Positions 35,385-44,585 of a DNA stretch of 64,000 nucleotides are shown piece by piece (the stretch's first letter is position 1; the number at the start of each line of letters is the position of its first letter). A program made the position numbers and the translations under genes. The notes under the pieces are model-generated. The model was not told the DNA's origin. It made no database searches and saw nothing but the letters and a program-made list of their open reading frames with translations. Source of the stretch: Kluyvera sp047971185 (lineage in GTDB: Bacteria > Pseudomonadota > Gammaproteobacteria > Enterobacterales > Enterobacteriaceae); contig NZ_JBKDZH010000065.1 in the NCBI RefSeq assembly GCF_047971185.1, positions 1 through 64,000 of the forward strand. The letters run 5' to 3'.

Positions 35385-36416
35385 TTAACGGTGACGCTGC
35401 TGATTCTGGCGTTTCATGCTTTCAATGGCGGTGGTACGTTTCTGCCAGGCGCTCACGGCTTTGCCCGCACCTGCGGCAATGAACCTGCCGGTTGTCGCGG
35501 CTGCGGCCATGCCACCTTTGGCGGTCAGTCGGCCTCCGGCCTTTATGCCGGGTCTGGCTACGTCGGCAGATTTGCTCGCCAGCGCACTCAGTCCGCTCAT
35601 CGCAGCCCCCTGTAACACAGCCTGCACGGCGGCACCGCTCAGCGCAGTGGCTATTTTCGCTGAAAAATACACCACGACGCCTGCCGCAATCCCGGCCAGC
35701 AAACATTGTGCCGCCAGGGTCACCATATTGCTTTCAGCAGACGTTGCTGTGGCGGCATCCAGTATTGTATTCAGGTAGTTGATGGCGATCCGGACAGACA
35801 GGGCAGAGAACATGATCGTTAAGATTGCGGTAAATATTGTTTTCAGCCAGTTATCAAACATGGGTTTAAGAAAACCGTACAGCAGGCAGAAAATAAAGAG
35901 TGGGGCGGTGGTGGTCATTAACAGAATGGTGATTTCGGCGAGCAGGTTGACAAAGGTTGCAGCCAGTAACAGAACGATTGCACCGCCCCAGACCAGCACC
36001 TCGGCAAAGCCGCCATTCACTTTAACGTAGGTGGATGTATCGAGATTAAACAGCGTTTGCCCCAGCGCTTGTGCCTTTTCCCACACCGTGTCGAGCAGCG
36101 CCCAGACATTATCATCGCCACTGATGCCGTCCTTAAGCCCTTCAATGGCCGCAATGATGGCATCCAGCCAGCTATCGCGGTTTAAAACAAAGGTGGTGAT
36201 CAGCAACATGCGGCCCACATCCCAGACAACATCTTCAACCGGTGTCTGGAGTTTGCCGCCAAGCGTCTGATACCCGCGATACGTAATAAACAGGGTGAAG
36301 GAACTGACGATAATCACACTGATTAGGGTGCCGTAGGTAGAAGACTGACCTTCTAATACGGCATTGAGTCCATCCATGATGTTTTTGTCCATACCAACAA
36401 AAATACCACCGGACAT
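35385..36416 (-). CDS. virB6: VirB6, polytopic inner-membrane channel protein
   Basis: About 343 residues, with five or six membrane segments between about 35 and 270 and a glycine/alanine-rich C-terminal tail (AAGAGKAVSAWQK). ATG 36416 has an AGAGG ribosome-like site at short distance; ATG 36428 is another option. VirB6/TrbL proteins form part of the inner-membrane translocation channel. Gene position between the Eex-type lipoprotein and virB7 is standard. Confidence 0.9.
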   Translation of the reverse strand: MSGGIFVGMDKNIMDGLNAVLEGQSSTYGTLISVIIVSSFTLFITYRGYQTLGGKLQTPVEDVVWDVGRMLLITTFVLNRDSWLDAIIAAIEGLKDGISGDDNVWALLDTVWEKAQALGQTLFNLDTSTYVKVNGGFAEVLVWGGAIVLLLAATFVNLLAEITILLMTTTAPLFIFCLLYGFLKPMFDNWLKTIFTAILTIMFSALSVRIAINYLNTILDAATATSAESNMVTLAAQCLLAGIAAGVVVYFSAKIATALSGAAVQAVLQGAAMSGLSALASKSADVARPGIKAGGRLTAKGGMAAAATTGRFIAAGAGKAVSAWQKRTTAIESMKRQNQQRHR

Positions 36417-36489
36417 GGTGCCTCTCATTAGTCAGGAACAGACAGGGGATAAAAAAAGGGAAGGACCCCTGTTTTTGTTGGTGGGGATC

Positions 36490-36765
36490 TTACTGAGTGA
36501 CGGATTTTCTTTTTTGGGCTTCCTGCTGAAACAGCGTCTCGAATTTTTCCCTGATGCCGGGTTTGCCTGTCTGGGCAAACATGAGTGCTGCCCGGTGCGC
36601 AAACTCGCAGTTGTCGCTTGCCTCGCCATCCTTGAGGCATTGCGTATAGATCTTATAGGTTTCATCGGGATGTTCTTTATACCAGGCTTCTGATTTCGTC
36701 TCTTTACAACCTGATAAAACGAGAATGCCTGACATGACGCATAAGGTTAATACGGGTTTTAACAT
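36490..36765 (-). CDS. EexN-type entry-exclusion lipoprotein
   Basis: A 91-residue lipoprotein: signal MLKPVLTLCVMSGILVLSGC with lipobox LSGC (Cys20). The mature part starts KETKSEAWYKEHPDE, the W-Y-x-x-H-P-D/E motif of EexN-family proteins, and has two more cysteines. Members sit between virB5 and virB6 and block entry of a second copy of the same element. It starts 10 bp downstream of virB5. Confidence 0.85.
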   Translation of the reverse strand: MLKPVLTLCVMSGILVLSGCKETKSEAWYKEHPDETYKIYTQCLKDGEASDNCEFAHRAALMFAQTGKPGIREKFETLFQQEAQKRKSVTQ

Positions 36766-36775
36766 GTTAACCTCC

Positions 36776-37495
36776 CTATAGAGAGTTCAGATCGGCAACG
36801 GGCGCAGTTAATTGCTGTTGCTCAAAGGCTTTCTGTTTTTGCTGTTCCAGCAGCGTTGTTCGCTGTTCAGCCTGTTTGACTGACATTTCCCACTGGCTAG
36901 TCAGCGCATTTAATTGTACGCTTTTGGCCGCGATGGCGTTAGCCAGGTCCTGCGACTCTTTCGAATCCTGCGCATTGGCAATACGGTCTGATAAATCTGA
37001 TATATCGTCGAGCGTGCCCGTTATCTTGTTTTCAACCTCGGACGTATTTTCTATTGCTACAGCCTGATTCAGGATCATCTGTTTGCAGCTGTCCAGATAG
37101 CGTTGTGAAGCGCTGGAGGGGTTACAGGTATCGAACGTTTTATATTTGTTATACAATCTATTAAGTTCAGACGAATATGACCCGCTTTGGTTGCTCAGCA
37201 GGTCATCCAGTAAAATACCGTTTTGACGAAGATTTTCAATATCGGTTTTCAGACTTTTGGCCTCGCGGAGAAATGCCTGAACGTCACGCACGCCCGTTGC
37301 CGTGGCTAATTGCTGCTTGTAGGCATCAAGTTCACTTCTATAGTGGGTAACGGTTTCCTGCCACTGCTGGAGTTTCTGGATCCACTGATTCATGGATTCG
37401 GTATTCTGTACGGCGTCGAATACCGGTATTCCGGCGCTCATCGCCTGGGTGGAAATAAACAACGATAATGCCAGTATGATATCTCTGAATCGCAT
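36776..37495 (-). CDS. virB5: VirB5, minor pilus protein
   Basis: A 239-residue protein from ATG 37495, placed 8 bp after GGAGG; two upstream starts are less well spaced. A signal peptide (MRFRDIILALSLFISTQAMSA) leads to a mostly helical mature protein with long heptad-like stretches. Members form the tip of the VirB2 pilus and help in recipient contact. Operon position after virB4 is standard. Confidence 0.9.
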   Translation of the reverse strand: MRFRDIILALSLFISTQAMSAGIPVFDAVQNTESMNQWIQKLQQWQETVTHYRSELDAYKQQLATATGVRDVQAFLREAKSLKTDIENLRQNGILLDDLLSNQSGSYSSELNRLYNKYKTFDTCNPSSASQRYLDSCKQMILNQAVAIENTSEVENKITGTLDDISDLSDRIANAQDSKESQDLANAIAAKSVQLNALTSQWEMSVKQAEQRTTLLEQQKQKAFEQQQLTAPVADLNSL

Positions 37496-37518
37496 TTTCA
37501 TTACCTCCGTCATGAATA

Positions 37519-40266
37519 TTACAGGGCTTGTTCAAGGAAGGCGGCTTTCCAGTCCTCAGGCTGCATTCCTTCCTGATACAGGGTGTCGAACAGTTTCAGG
37601 TTGTCTTCGCTCCCGCTCAGGATTTTGGTGAGTTTCCCGAGGCCCGATAAATCCATTTTCGCCATCGCCACAAAAGGCCGGGTTTCACCTGCGCGTAATG
37701 GCGTTTTCAGGACCACCATAGAGCGCTCACCCGGATCGAGGTTTCTGACGATGTCATACACGCTTTCCGGCACTTTCATCTTTTCCACGTAATCCGCCCG
37801 GCTGGCCTTCGGGTTGACGAGAAAAATCTGCGTACTGCACTGCTCGATAATCGCCGGGGCAATAGGGTGCTTGACGATTTCGTCAGGTGACTGGGTGGCG
37901 GGGACGAAGATGCCGTTCAGCTTGCGGATCACTTTCAGCATATTGAGCGAGAAACGGGAAAATTCGACATCGGCCAGCCATTTCCAGAACTCGTCCATGA
38001 ACATCACCAGCCGGCGACCGTCCAGCAGGCTGGTGACGCGGTACAGCAGATAAAAAGTGATGGGGCCGCGAACATCGTCATCATCGAGAAATTCCGTACC
38101 GTCGATACCCACGTTATCAATGTTGCTGATGTTGAAGGTGTCCTCCTCATTGTCAAATACCCAGCCGAACTCGCCGCCCTGCGCCCACTGTTTAAGGCGG
38201 ATGCGCAGCCCGTTGGTGCGGGCGTCAGTGGTTGGCGGCTCCGGCAGGACTTCCAGCAGCCGGGTGATCCCGAACTTGCGGTATTCCGGCGGGTAGTCGA
38301 GCATAATGGTATCTACGGCGGCACTGATGCGCTCCTCATCGCGCGGATCGAGCGGCTTCCCGTTGCGGCCGCACAGCATGCGCACCAGTCGTTTGATAAA
38401 GCTGATATTCCGCCGGGTTGGGGCAAGCGAAAACGGGTTAAATCCGGTGGGCGTGCCGGTACGGATACGGAAGTAGCGTCCACCCATCTGACGTATCGCC
38501 ATCTCCGCCGCCCGGTCCTTGTCGAAATACACGGTAGTCAGTTGCTTAAGAGGTGCTGATTCAGAGAACGTCGCCGGATTACGGTACTTCTGCATCAGTT
38601 GCTGCATCATGGTCATCAGCATCGTTTTTCCTGAGCCGGTTTTACCGATAATCGCCGTATTACCCGGCGTTTTTTCGTTGAAGTCATCCCGCCCGCTCTG
38701 GCTGTCGTGCAGGTTCAGGCAATACCCGCCACCGCCAGGGGATTTGAGGATGGCGATGGCATCGCCCCAGGGATTGCCGTTTCGTTTATGAGGATGAAAA
38801 TTGTGCAGGCTCGCCAGGTCGGCAAAGTTCTGGCTGCTGACGGCCACCAGACGGGGGCGCAGCGTATAGATACCCGGCAGTTGCGCCAGGTACGCAGCGG
38901 GCAGCGACAGCGTGGACAGCGTCGTCATGATGCCGAGGTCGGCGAAGGGCTGCGCCAGCGCGTTGGTGTCCTTGACCACCTGGTCGGCGCTGTCTGAAGA
39001 TACCAGCAGGGAAAAGTGGTATTTTCCGCAGGAGACATGCCCGGACTGGAGCAGGTCACGCAACACAATCAGCTCTTCGCGCTGCGAAATGGCGTCGTCA
39101 TCCGCCGAAGTCAGGCGCTTTTCCGCCAGACGAATATGCTTCTGCGCCTCATCGCGGGCCATGCAGGTGAAGGACTGCGTCAGCACATACTCGCTTTCGG
39201 CATACAACAGCGCGTCCAGCAGGCCGGTCGCGGTTTCAGGCGAGTAATCTTTGATTTCCAGACTGCGAAAAAAGCGGGAGCCGCCGACCGTCTGGCACTC
39301 GGCAGTGTCGGCGGTAAAAAAGACATCCGGCGTGCTTAACGTTTCATAAAACGGTGCACGCGTGACCGTCACCTTTTGCCACTGGCCGGTGAGCAGCCGA
39401 TGATACAAGGACAGCTGGGCGGAATACACCCGCCGGTTTTCTTCATACATCCCCAGCGGCGTCGCCGTATAGCGGGACAGCGCCGAAGCCAGCGCCTCCC
39501 GGTGTTCCAGCATCACTTTCAGGGCATCATCCAGCGCCGCTTTGCGTTTACCGGACGGTTGGGCCTTCATGGCCTTTTTGTCCAGCGGAGAGAAGGGCGC
39601 GTAGCAGAGGGAGAAAAACAGCCGGTGCCGCCAGAACGGTTTTTCGCTGGTCGGCTGGTAATACAGCCGGGTCACTTCATCAGAAAAGGGAATACCTGAA
39701 TTCGCGTCAAAGGCATCGTGGTACTTTTCCCGGATACGGTGAAGATAAAAGGTAACCGGCAGGCCTTCATACGCACGAATCACGTTATTGAGATGTGTCG
39801 CCATTAAGGTCAGGTGATGTTCGTCCTCGCATTCAAAAACGGTGCCCTCCAGCTCCCAGCTGGCAACCAAATCACCCTGGCGGTTTCTGATGACGTGTGG
39901 GTGAATATGGGAGGAATACGGAATGTATTTCTCCAGCGTAACGCGCTCGTTTAACTTCATCTTTTCAATAAACTCCGAGACGTCGACGGCGTCATAGCGG
40001 TTTGCCAGCAGGGCATTGGCACCAAAAAGTTTATTGGTGCCAAAACGGCCACGGGTTTTAAAGGCCAGCCAGAGCAGGCCGAAATAGTGAATATCGGTTC
40101 TGGCCTTTGCCTTCATCTCCAGCCAGGCGGGAATAAGCAGTAATATCAGGTAATAGCTGACATAGACCGCCAGCAGGACGATGGCCCCGCTGACAGTCAC
40201 GAATGGCACGAGGGGAATGCCGGCTATGGCGGCAGGCCGCGTCAGCGCTTTGTTCAGCGTAGCCAT
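37519..40266 (-). CDS. virB4: VirB3-VirB4 fusion ATPase
   Basis: A 915-residue protein. The first about 90 residues are VirB3-like, with hydrophobic helices around 22-47, and continue without break into VirB4. Walker A is GKTGSGKT (541-548). The Walker B region is RLVMFMDEFWKWL. VirB4 is the largest ATPase of the secretion system and helps assemble the pilus. The fusion is known in several VirB systems, and no separate virB3 is present here. It starts 11 bp after virB2. Confidence 0.96.
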   Translation of the reverse strand: MATLNKALTRPAAIAGIPLVPFVTVSGAIVLLAVYVSYYLILLLIPAWLEMKAKARTDIHYFGLLWLAFKTRGRFGTNKLFGANALLANRYDAVDVSEFIEKMKLNERVTLEKYIPYSSHIHPHVIRNRQGDLVASWELEGTVFECEDEHHLTLMATHLNNVIRAYEGLPVTFYLHRIREKYHDAFDANSGIPFSDEVTRLYYQPTSEKPFWRHRLFFSLCYAPFSPLDKKAMKAQPSGKRKAALDDALKVMLEHREALASALSRYTATPLGMYEENRRVYSAQLSLYHRLLTGQWQKVTVTRAPFYETLSTPDVFFTADTAECQTVGGSRFFRSLEIKDYSPETATGLLDALLYAESEYVLTQSFTCMARDEAQKHIRLAEKRLTSADDDAISQREELIVLRDLLQSGHVSCGKYHFSLLVSSDSADQVVKDTNALAQPFADLGIMTTLSTLSLPAAYLAQLPGIYTLRPRLVAVSSQNFADLASLHNFHPHKRNGNPWGDAIAILKSPGGGGYCLNLHDSQSGRDDFNEKTPGNTAIIGKTGSGKTMLMTMMQQLMQKYRNPATFSESAPLKQLTTVYFDKDRAAEMAIRQMGGRYFRIRTGTPTGFNPFSLAPTRRNISFIKRLVRMLCGRNGKPLDPRDEERISAAVDTIMLDYPPEYRKFGITRLLEVLPEPPTTDARTNGLRIRLKQWAQGGEFGWVFDNEEDTFNISNIDNVGIDGTEFLDDDDVRGPITFYLLYRVTSLLDGRRLVMFMDEFWKWLADVEFSRFSLNMLKVIRKLNGIFVPATQSPDEIVKHPIAPAIIEQCSTQIFLVNPKASRADYVEKMKVPESVYDIVRNLDPGERSMVVLKTPLRAGETRPFVAMAKMDLSGLGKLTKILSGSEDNLKLFDTLYQEGMQPEDWKAAFLEQAL

Positions 40267-40277
40267 CGTTGCCTCCC

Positions 40278-40559
40278 TTATGACGCCCAGTAGGCACCGA
40301 AACCTGACGCACCGACGATAAGGATGGCGCCAATGATGACGTTGCGCATGTCATGGAGGCTCTTGCCGTCAAACAAGACTTTGTATCCCACCCACATGGT
40401 GGCCAGCGTGATGGTGACGGCGGCCAGCCCGAGCAGGCCTGTGGAAGTGTTGCTCAGCGTCTCATTGGCTTTATTAAACCCGCTGTCTGCCGCCAGCACC
40501 GGGCTTGCCATTAACAAGGAAGAGAGGACGGGCCAGTCAGTCTGTTTTCGTTTCATCAT
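40278..40559 (-). CDS. virB2: VirB2, major pilin precursor
   Basis: A 93-residue protein with a long signal sequence ending in ASPVLAADSG and two membrane helices (about 40-60 and 70-90). Pilin precursors of TrbC/VirB2 type have this layout. It overlaps the end of virB1 by 4 bp. Confidence 0.92.
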   Translation of the reverse strand: MMKRKQTDWPVLSSLLMASPVLAADSGFNKANETLSNTSTGLLGLAAVTITLATMWVGYKVLFDGKSLHDMRNVIIGAILIVGASGFGAYWAS

Positions 40560-41203
40560 TGTTCCTCCTGGGGGCCGGGAATGGGTAACGCGCCGCGTAT
40601 CACGGCGTTGGGGTAGCGCAGGGATGTCAGAACTGGCGTGGCGTTATCGGTAAGCTCGCCACGGATGAAGGCGGTGGGGTAATGGATTGCCGGCAGGGTC
40701 TTTTCGGTGAGAGGTCGCTGCCGGTCTTCCCGCGTTGACGGCACGGCGTAGCCGATGCGCTGGATGTAGCTGGTCTGGTTAAACGCAGATTCCGGCTGTT
40801 GGCCGGTCGTGAAATTTCCTGAGTAGTAGCAACTGAGCGCACGCTTGAGGGAACCGCCGCGGTGGTAGCAGTCGGTGAGGATGTGCTCAAACACGGACAG
40901 GTTGGTACAGGGGTCAAGAAGGTCACTGGCGGTCACGCCGTAATGACGGAAATTGGTGCTGGTGATTTGCATCAGCCCGACCGAATAGCGTCGGCCCTGT
41001 GCTGCCAGCCGTCCGGTGAGGCTGATGGCCTCATCCCTGCTCGTGGGAAAATGTGAAATCACGCCTTTGCCACCGGGCAGAATTTCAGCGATGGCATACG
41101 GATTCAAACCGGATTCGACCCGCGCCACATCAAGCGCCGTTGACGGGTGAATGCTGGGGGCGCACTGTATAGCCGCCGCCAGAAATACGGTGGTGGAAAG
41201 CAT
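40556..41203 (-). CDS. virB1: VirB1, lytic transglycosylase
   Basis: A 215-residue protein from ATG 41203 with GAGG in front (the longer frame to 41254 has no ribosome site). It starts with a signal-like hydrophobic stretch (MLSTTVFLAAAIQC), then a goose-type lysozyme-like domain with catalytic glutamate in ARVESGLNPYA and the VGLMQITSTNF motif. It opens the peptidoglycan for the secretion apparatus. It is the first gene of the virB operon. Confidence 0.92.
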   Translation of the reverse strand: MLSTTVFLAAAIQCAPSIHPSTALDVARVESGLNPYAIAEILPGGKGVISHFPTSRDEAISLTGRLAAQGRRYSVGLMQITSTNFRHYGVTASDLLDPCTNLSVFEHILTDCYHRGGSLKRALSCYYSGNFTTGQQPESAFNQTSYIQRIGYAVPSTREDRQRPLTEKTLPAIHYPTAFIRGELTDNATPVLTSLRYPNAVIRGALPIPGPQEEQ

Positions 41204-41280
41204 GGTGGCCTCGGAACGGTAAACCGGGCAACGCGTACCGCCATCAGACGGCACAGGGCCGGGAAAAGGGGGAAGGGCGG

Positions 41281-41502
41281 TTAAATAGGCTGAGTAGCCT
41301 GTGTCGCGTCGCCGTCATCCCTGGGCTCAAGGAGCACCAGCTTTCCGGAAACGGCAATGCCGGGTGTCAGTACCACGTTCAGTCCGGGTTTACCGTGATG
41401 GGCAAAAGCCACGCCGACTTTTGTCCACCAGGTATTTTTTTCACTCTGTGAGTCGGGCTGACTTTCATGGGTGACAAATACGTGATAAATGGGTTTTCGC
41501 AT
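41281..41502 (-). CDS. Small conserved ICE protein, 73 residues
   Basis: The start has a strong ribosome site (AGGAGG 4 bp before ATG). The sequence (MRKPIYHVFVTHESQPDSQS, then NTWWTKVGVAFAHHGKPGLN) looks like a compact beta-rich fold; similar short proteins with W-x-x-VG-AF-H-GKPG occur in conjugative elements and phages. No function is known. It lies just upstream of virB1 in the same direction. Confidence 0.7.
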   Translation of the reverse strand: MRKPIYHVFVTHESQPDSQSEKNTWWTKVGVAFAHHGKPGLNVVLTPGIAVSGKLVLLEPRDDGDATQATQPI

Positions 41503-41543
41503 GACGCCTCCTCTAATAAAAACAACAATGAGTTAAATGAATG

Positions 41544-41735
41544 TCACATCCCAATTCTGCATTCCGGTTTTAACGGGTCAGCGAGAACATTCAGCGGCAC
41601 CCTGAATTGTGGTTTCGTGACAGCCCGAACCTTATTTTTAAAGAGCAATGCCCGATCTGGGGAAATTAACGACCATTCGGGCAACCATTCTTTAATGACG
41701 TTTTCAGGATCAGATATCCGGGGCGGCATATACAC
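41544..41735 (-). CDS. Hypothetical 63-residue protein, GTG start
   Basis: The frame reads MPPRISDPENVIKEWLPEWS and stays protein-like to LADPLKPECRIGM. The start is a GTG without good ribosome site, and the frame stays open further upstream without ATG. It may be the tail of a larger, damaged gene. Low confidence. Confidence 0.35.
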   Translation of the reverse strand: MYMPPRISDPENVIKEWLPEWSLISPDRALLFKNKVRAVTKPQFRVPLNVLADPLKPECRIGM

Positions 41736-41852
41736 AATAAATTCAAAGTTAAAATGAGAGAGATAAATTAGTGGTGGAGGGGGTGAGCTCTGCGAGAAAT
41801 AAAAGTAAGTGAAATATATAATAAAGACGACTGTGGATTGATAGTTAATGAT

Positions 41853-41887
41853 AGAGACATGCAGGGGAAATATTCCTGCATGTCTCT
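41853..41887 (-). terminator. Strong hairpin after the regulator operon
   Basis: A perfect 13-bp stem (AGAGACATGCAGG at 41853-41865 and its complement at 41875-41887) with a 9-nt loop, 11 bp after the stop of the zinc-finger gene. The minus-strand flank is only partly T-rich, so termination is likely but not perfect. Confidence 0.65.
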
Positions 41888-41897
41888 GTGACCATTA

Positions 41898-42107
41898 TTA
41901 ACGTATTCGACGTTCAAGTTTTTCCTGGCATTCTGTGCAGGTGGTTATGCCCGGGAGTGCCTGCCGTCGCTTTTCAGGAATGGGCTTACCACATAGACGA
42001 CAATGGAAAAATGATGGCGTAGACCCTGGCTTAAAACGACTCTGTTCAATCATCTCCTCCAGTCGTTGCTCATTAAATTCCTGATCGCGGTCGATCTCAT
42101 CCGGCAT
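41898..42107 (-). CDS. DksA/TraR-type zinc-finger protein, 69 residues
   Basis: The C-terminal half has the four-cysteine finger HCRLCGKPIPEKRRQALPG with CTECQ, typical of TraR/DksA short proteins. These bind RNA polymerase in the secondary channel. The start overlaps the DUF2857 gene by 11 bp. It is the last of the three regulator genes here and may tune host transcription during transfer. Confidence 0.88.
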   Translation of the reverse strand: MPDEIDRDQEFNEQRLEEMIEQSRFKPGSTPSFFHCRLCGKPIPEKRRQALPGITTCTECQEKLERRIR

Positions 42108-42684
42108 GTGCGGCCCTCCGGTCTGACGCCTCCCGCTCGCAAAGTGCGATACGCTTCCAGACGATGGTCAGTGACAATCCTTCGACTTTCACCAGCAGGG
42201 TTTGCGTTACCTGCATCATGGCGTCCAGCGCATCGGTTGATTCCAGACTGGCCACCCGGCATTGTTGCCATTGCCGCCAGATGGCCGCATCCGTATCTTC
42301 GTCCGGCTCTGGCGTCCGGCCATAAGGTACACGGACGCCCAGTAACCGGCGGCGAAGGCAAACTTCGTTGGAGGTGAGGCCAAAATACTTGTTGAGTAGC
42401 GCAATTGACCCACCCAGCCGGATGGCGTGGTTGATACGCTGTTGCTGCAGAACCTCCTCACGGGATTTCGCCAGAAGCAGGCGTAACGCGTCGTGATGAA
42501 CCGTCACAGCCAAAAATGGTGCAGACTCACGACTGAGGATAAACAGCTCGTCTAGTGACAATTGGTTGAGGGCATTCATTTCGTCGAAAGTGAATCCTAG
42601 CGATTCACAGTGACGAATGTTGCCATCCTTCAATGCATGCAGGGCATCGGTTAAAACGGCGTAATTAAGTGACGGAATAATCAT
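42097..42684 (-). CDS. DUF2857-type ICE regulator, 195 residues
   Basis: A protein of a family common in SPI-7-like and other enterobacterial ICEs, judged by the NQLSLDELFILSRESAPFLA and RLGGSIALLNKYFGLTSNEV stretches, the latter a helix-turn-helix-like segment. GGGAG lies 9 bp before ATG. It lies between alpA and the DksA-like gene. FlhC-like activation of transfer genes has been reported for some DUF2857 proteins; for this one the role is inference. Confidence 0.75.
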   Translation of the reverse strand: MIIPSLNYAVLTDALHALKDGNIRHCESLGFTFDEMNALNQLSLDELFILSRESAPFLAVTVHHDALRLLLAKSREEVLQQQRINHAIRLGGSIALLNKYFGLTSNEVCLRRRLLGVRVPYGRTPEPDEDTDAAIWRQWQQCRVASLESTDALDAMMQVTQTLLVKVEGLSLTIVWKRIALCEREASDRRAAHAG

Positions 42685-42698
42685 GGTGTTTTCTCCCT

Positions 42699-42893
42699 TC
42701 AGCCTATTGAGCGGCGCACTAATTTAATATTGATCCATTCGTCAATTTCCGATTCGAGCCAGGCGACACTGGCTGGGCCAATCTTGATTGAGCGAGGGAA
42801 GGTGCCGTCTTTCATATACAGATAGATTTGAGAGCGCTTCAGGCCCGTTTTTTCTTCAACCTGTTTCAGACGTAATAACTGATGAGATGTCAC
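42699..42893 (-). CDS. alpA: AlpA-family excisionase/regulator
   Basis: A 64-residue MerR-like winged-helix protein: LLRLKQVEEKTGLKRSQIYL, then FPRSIKIGPASVAWLESEID, the standard AlpA motif. GTG 42893 is chosen because AGGAG lies 6 bp upstream; a longer frame lacks this. AlpA proteins act as excisionases or activate the integrase gene. The inverted repeat at 42973-43010 is close upstream. Confidence 0.9.
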   Translation of the reverse strand: MTSHQLLRLKQVEEKTGLKRSQIYLYMKDGTFPRSIKIGPASVAWLESEIDEWINIKLVRRSIG

Positions 42894-42972
42894 GGTATTC
42901 TCCTGTGGCAGATGTAGCGCTAGCCGGGAGATAACACGACAACACAAAGACGTGGTGCGGAGAAAGTTGATG

Positions 42973-43010
42973 AACCCGTATTACGGAAAATCCAATCCTT
43001 AATACGGGTT
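42973..43010. promoter_or_regulatory. 11-bp inverted repeat upstream of alpA
   Basis: AACCCGTATTA (42973-42983) and its complement (43000-43010) flank a 16-nt spacer, about 80 bp before the alpA start. On the plus strand a few T follow, so it may be an operator or a terminator of the upstream gene at 43032-43899, which ends 22 bp away. Confidence 0.5.
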
Positions 43011-43031
43011 TTCATAGCGAAGGGCATCATC

Positions 43032-43899
43032 TTACTTTTGTGTTGGTAGGGAAGGGGGCGAACCGCGCTCAAGCGCAGTTTTGAGCGTGTCGCCACTGAA
43101 TCGATCGGTAATGCCTTCCTCTGATGCCCATTGCTCAAAAATGGATAGCAACTTGTAAGGCTTTCCTATCAACGGGCTGATAGTTTCATTATTTCTACAG
43201 GCAAGCCAAAATAGTCTTGATAGAGGGGATGATATGCGTGTGGAAGAATCCGAGGGTGATTTTTTTTCCAGCCAGCCTGTTGAATAGTTTATTTAACTCA
43301 GTTTTCCTGATAACAAAACATGCATCCTTCGGTAAGTTATAAATAGGTAAATAGGCATCATTAAAGCTTAAATCTATGCTGTTTAATGATATTCCATTGC
43401 GTAATGAAATTCTATTGTGAACTAGAAAGGTTTCCCCTGATAAGGAAACAGTGATGCCATAGTTATTGTTCCCTCTAAGTACAGGTGATGGTATTTTTAG
43501 ATTGTGAGCAAGTAGGCATTGTATGAGGAAATATTCATATCCAAAAAGATTTGTATCAATGACGCCATGATCAGTGTGAAAATATTTACCTTCGGTGCTG
43601 AAAGTTAAGTTACTCTCGCTAAAAAAATCGATTTCATCCAATTTAATTTTGTCGTCCGGTAAGTTATTATCTTTAGGCTTTAGCTTTAATTTATGGTTAT
43701 AGGATTTTATTTTCCTCAAGGAAATTGGAGACTGAAAGTATATCGAAAGGAGGATTTTTCCCTGCAGAGCATATCGATAGATATCACTTTCTAGTATTTT
43801 TCTAATGCCCTTTTTCTTTGATGCTTTAACTGCTTCTTTGATAGTTAACCAGTCTGAGTTTACATTTTTATTCTTAAAAAAAGCGAGTCTGTCTGACAT
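43032..43899 (-). pseudogene. ICE protein of about 289 residues with a frameshift in an A8 run
   Basis: From ATG 43899 (AAGGAG 7 bp upstream; MSDRLAFFKNKNVNSDWLTI) the frame is open to a stop at 43195, giving 234 residues. Its last part after RLAGKK changes character. Removing one base from the run of eight A near that site puts the reading in a frame that continues with SPLSRLFWLACRNNETISPL, KPYKLLSIFEQWASEEGITD and ALERGSPPSLPTQK to TAA at 43032. The second part is protein-like, so one 289-residue gene is the likely original. It could be a mutation, a sequencing error or slippage on the A run. I do not know the family; it precedes alpA in the same direction. Confidence 0.7.
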
Positions 43900-44063
43900 A
43901 ACATATCTCCTTTTACATATCCGTGCTGATAAATGTAATACCCTCTCATAAGATGAATAAAGAATAACGATTGATGAAAGGTTAGATGGTTTTTTAAGTA
44001 ACACCCGTTCAGATTTATTTTTAATATAAAACTGCCGCAAAGACTTCGCGGCATTTTGGTTTC

Positions 44064-44561
44064 TTACAAATTTGGATTAACATCGGGGTTTTCAAAGTCT
44101 GGAACAAAAGAAAGGTATTTCCCACCAATCTTAATAGCCCGTCTGTTTGCTTCGGCATCATGAATATGTAGTGGTGGTATAACGCCCTGTTTTGCTACGA
44201 TTCCTGTTTCCCTAAAGAACCCTTCGAATCCAGCAGGAGAGAACATCAGTAATATCTTGATAGGTTTAATACTGTTGTTTCTAAATTGATGATAAATCCC
44301 CTTGGGAACATAAACAAAATCGCCTGGATTGGCATGGAAAATAATTTCTCCGGCTCTTACTGTTAATTGTCCATCTAGTACATAAAAAATCTCATCAGCG
44401 TCTTCATGAAGATGCCAGATTGGCCCCCCACCTGGACCCACAAAACCCTGGATAATAGAAATGTTCCCCCCGGTATTTTCTTTATCCAGCTTTATAGTAT
44501 AAGTGTCGTTATTTAACCAGAGCGGAACGCCTTCATTGTCTCTAATAATAAATGGCTGCAT
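44064..44561 (-). CDS. Cupin-domain protein
   Basis: A 165-residue single-domain cupin. Motif 1 is GGGPIWHLHEDADEIFYVLDG (two His and a Glu as metal ligands) and motif 2 is PGDFVYVPKGIYHQF. Both metal-binding sets are complete. It may be a quercetinase-like dioxygenase or an isomerase. It is the last gene of a six-gene minus-strand cluster (44064-50351) and lies 24 bp from the dehydrogenase. Substrate unknown. Confidence 0.85.
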   Translation of the reverse strand: MQPFIIRDNEGVPLWLNNDTYTIKLDKENTGGNISIIQGFVGPGGGPIWHLHEDADEIFYVLDGQLTVRAGEIIFHANPGDFVYVPKGIYHQFRNNSIKPIKILLMFSPAGFEGFFRETGIVAKQGVIPPLHIHDAEANRRAIKIGGKYLSFVPDFENPDVNPNL

Positions 44562-44585
44562 GATCTATACCTCAGAAATAATAAT

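Noticed and set aside
38707..39699. Several plus-strand frames over virB4
   Set aside because: They are antisense shadows of the intact VirB4 gene.
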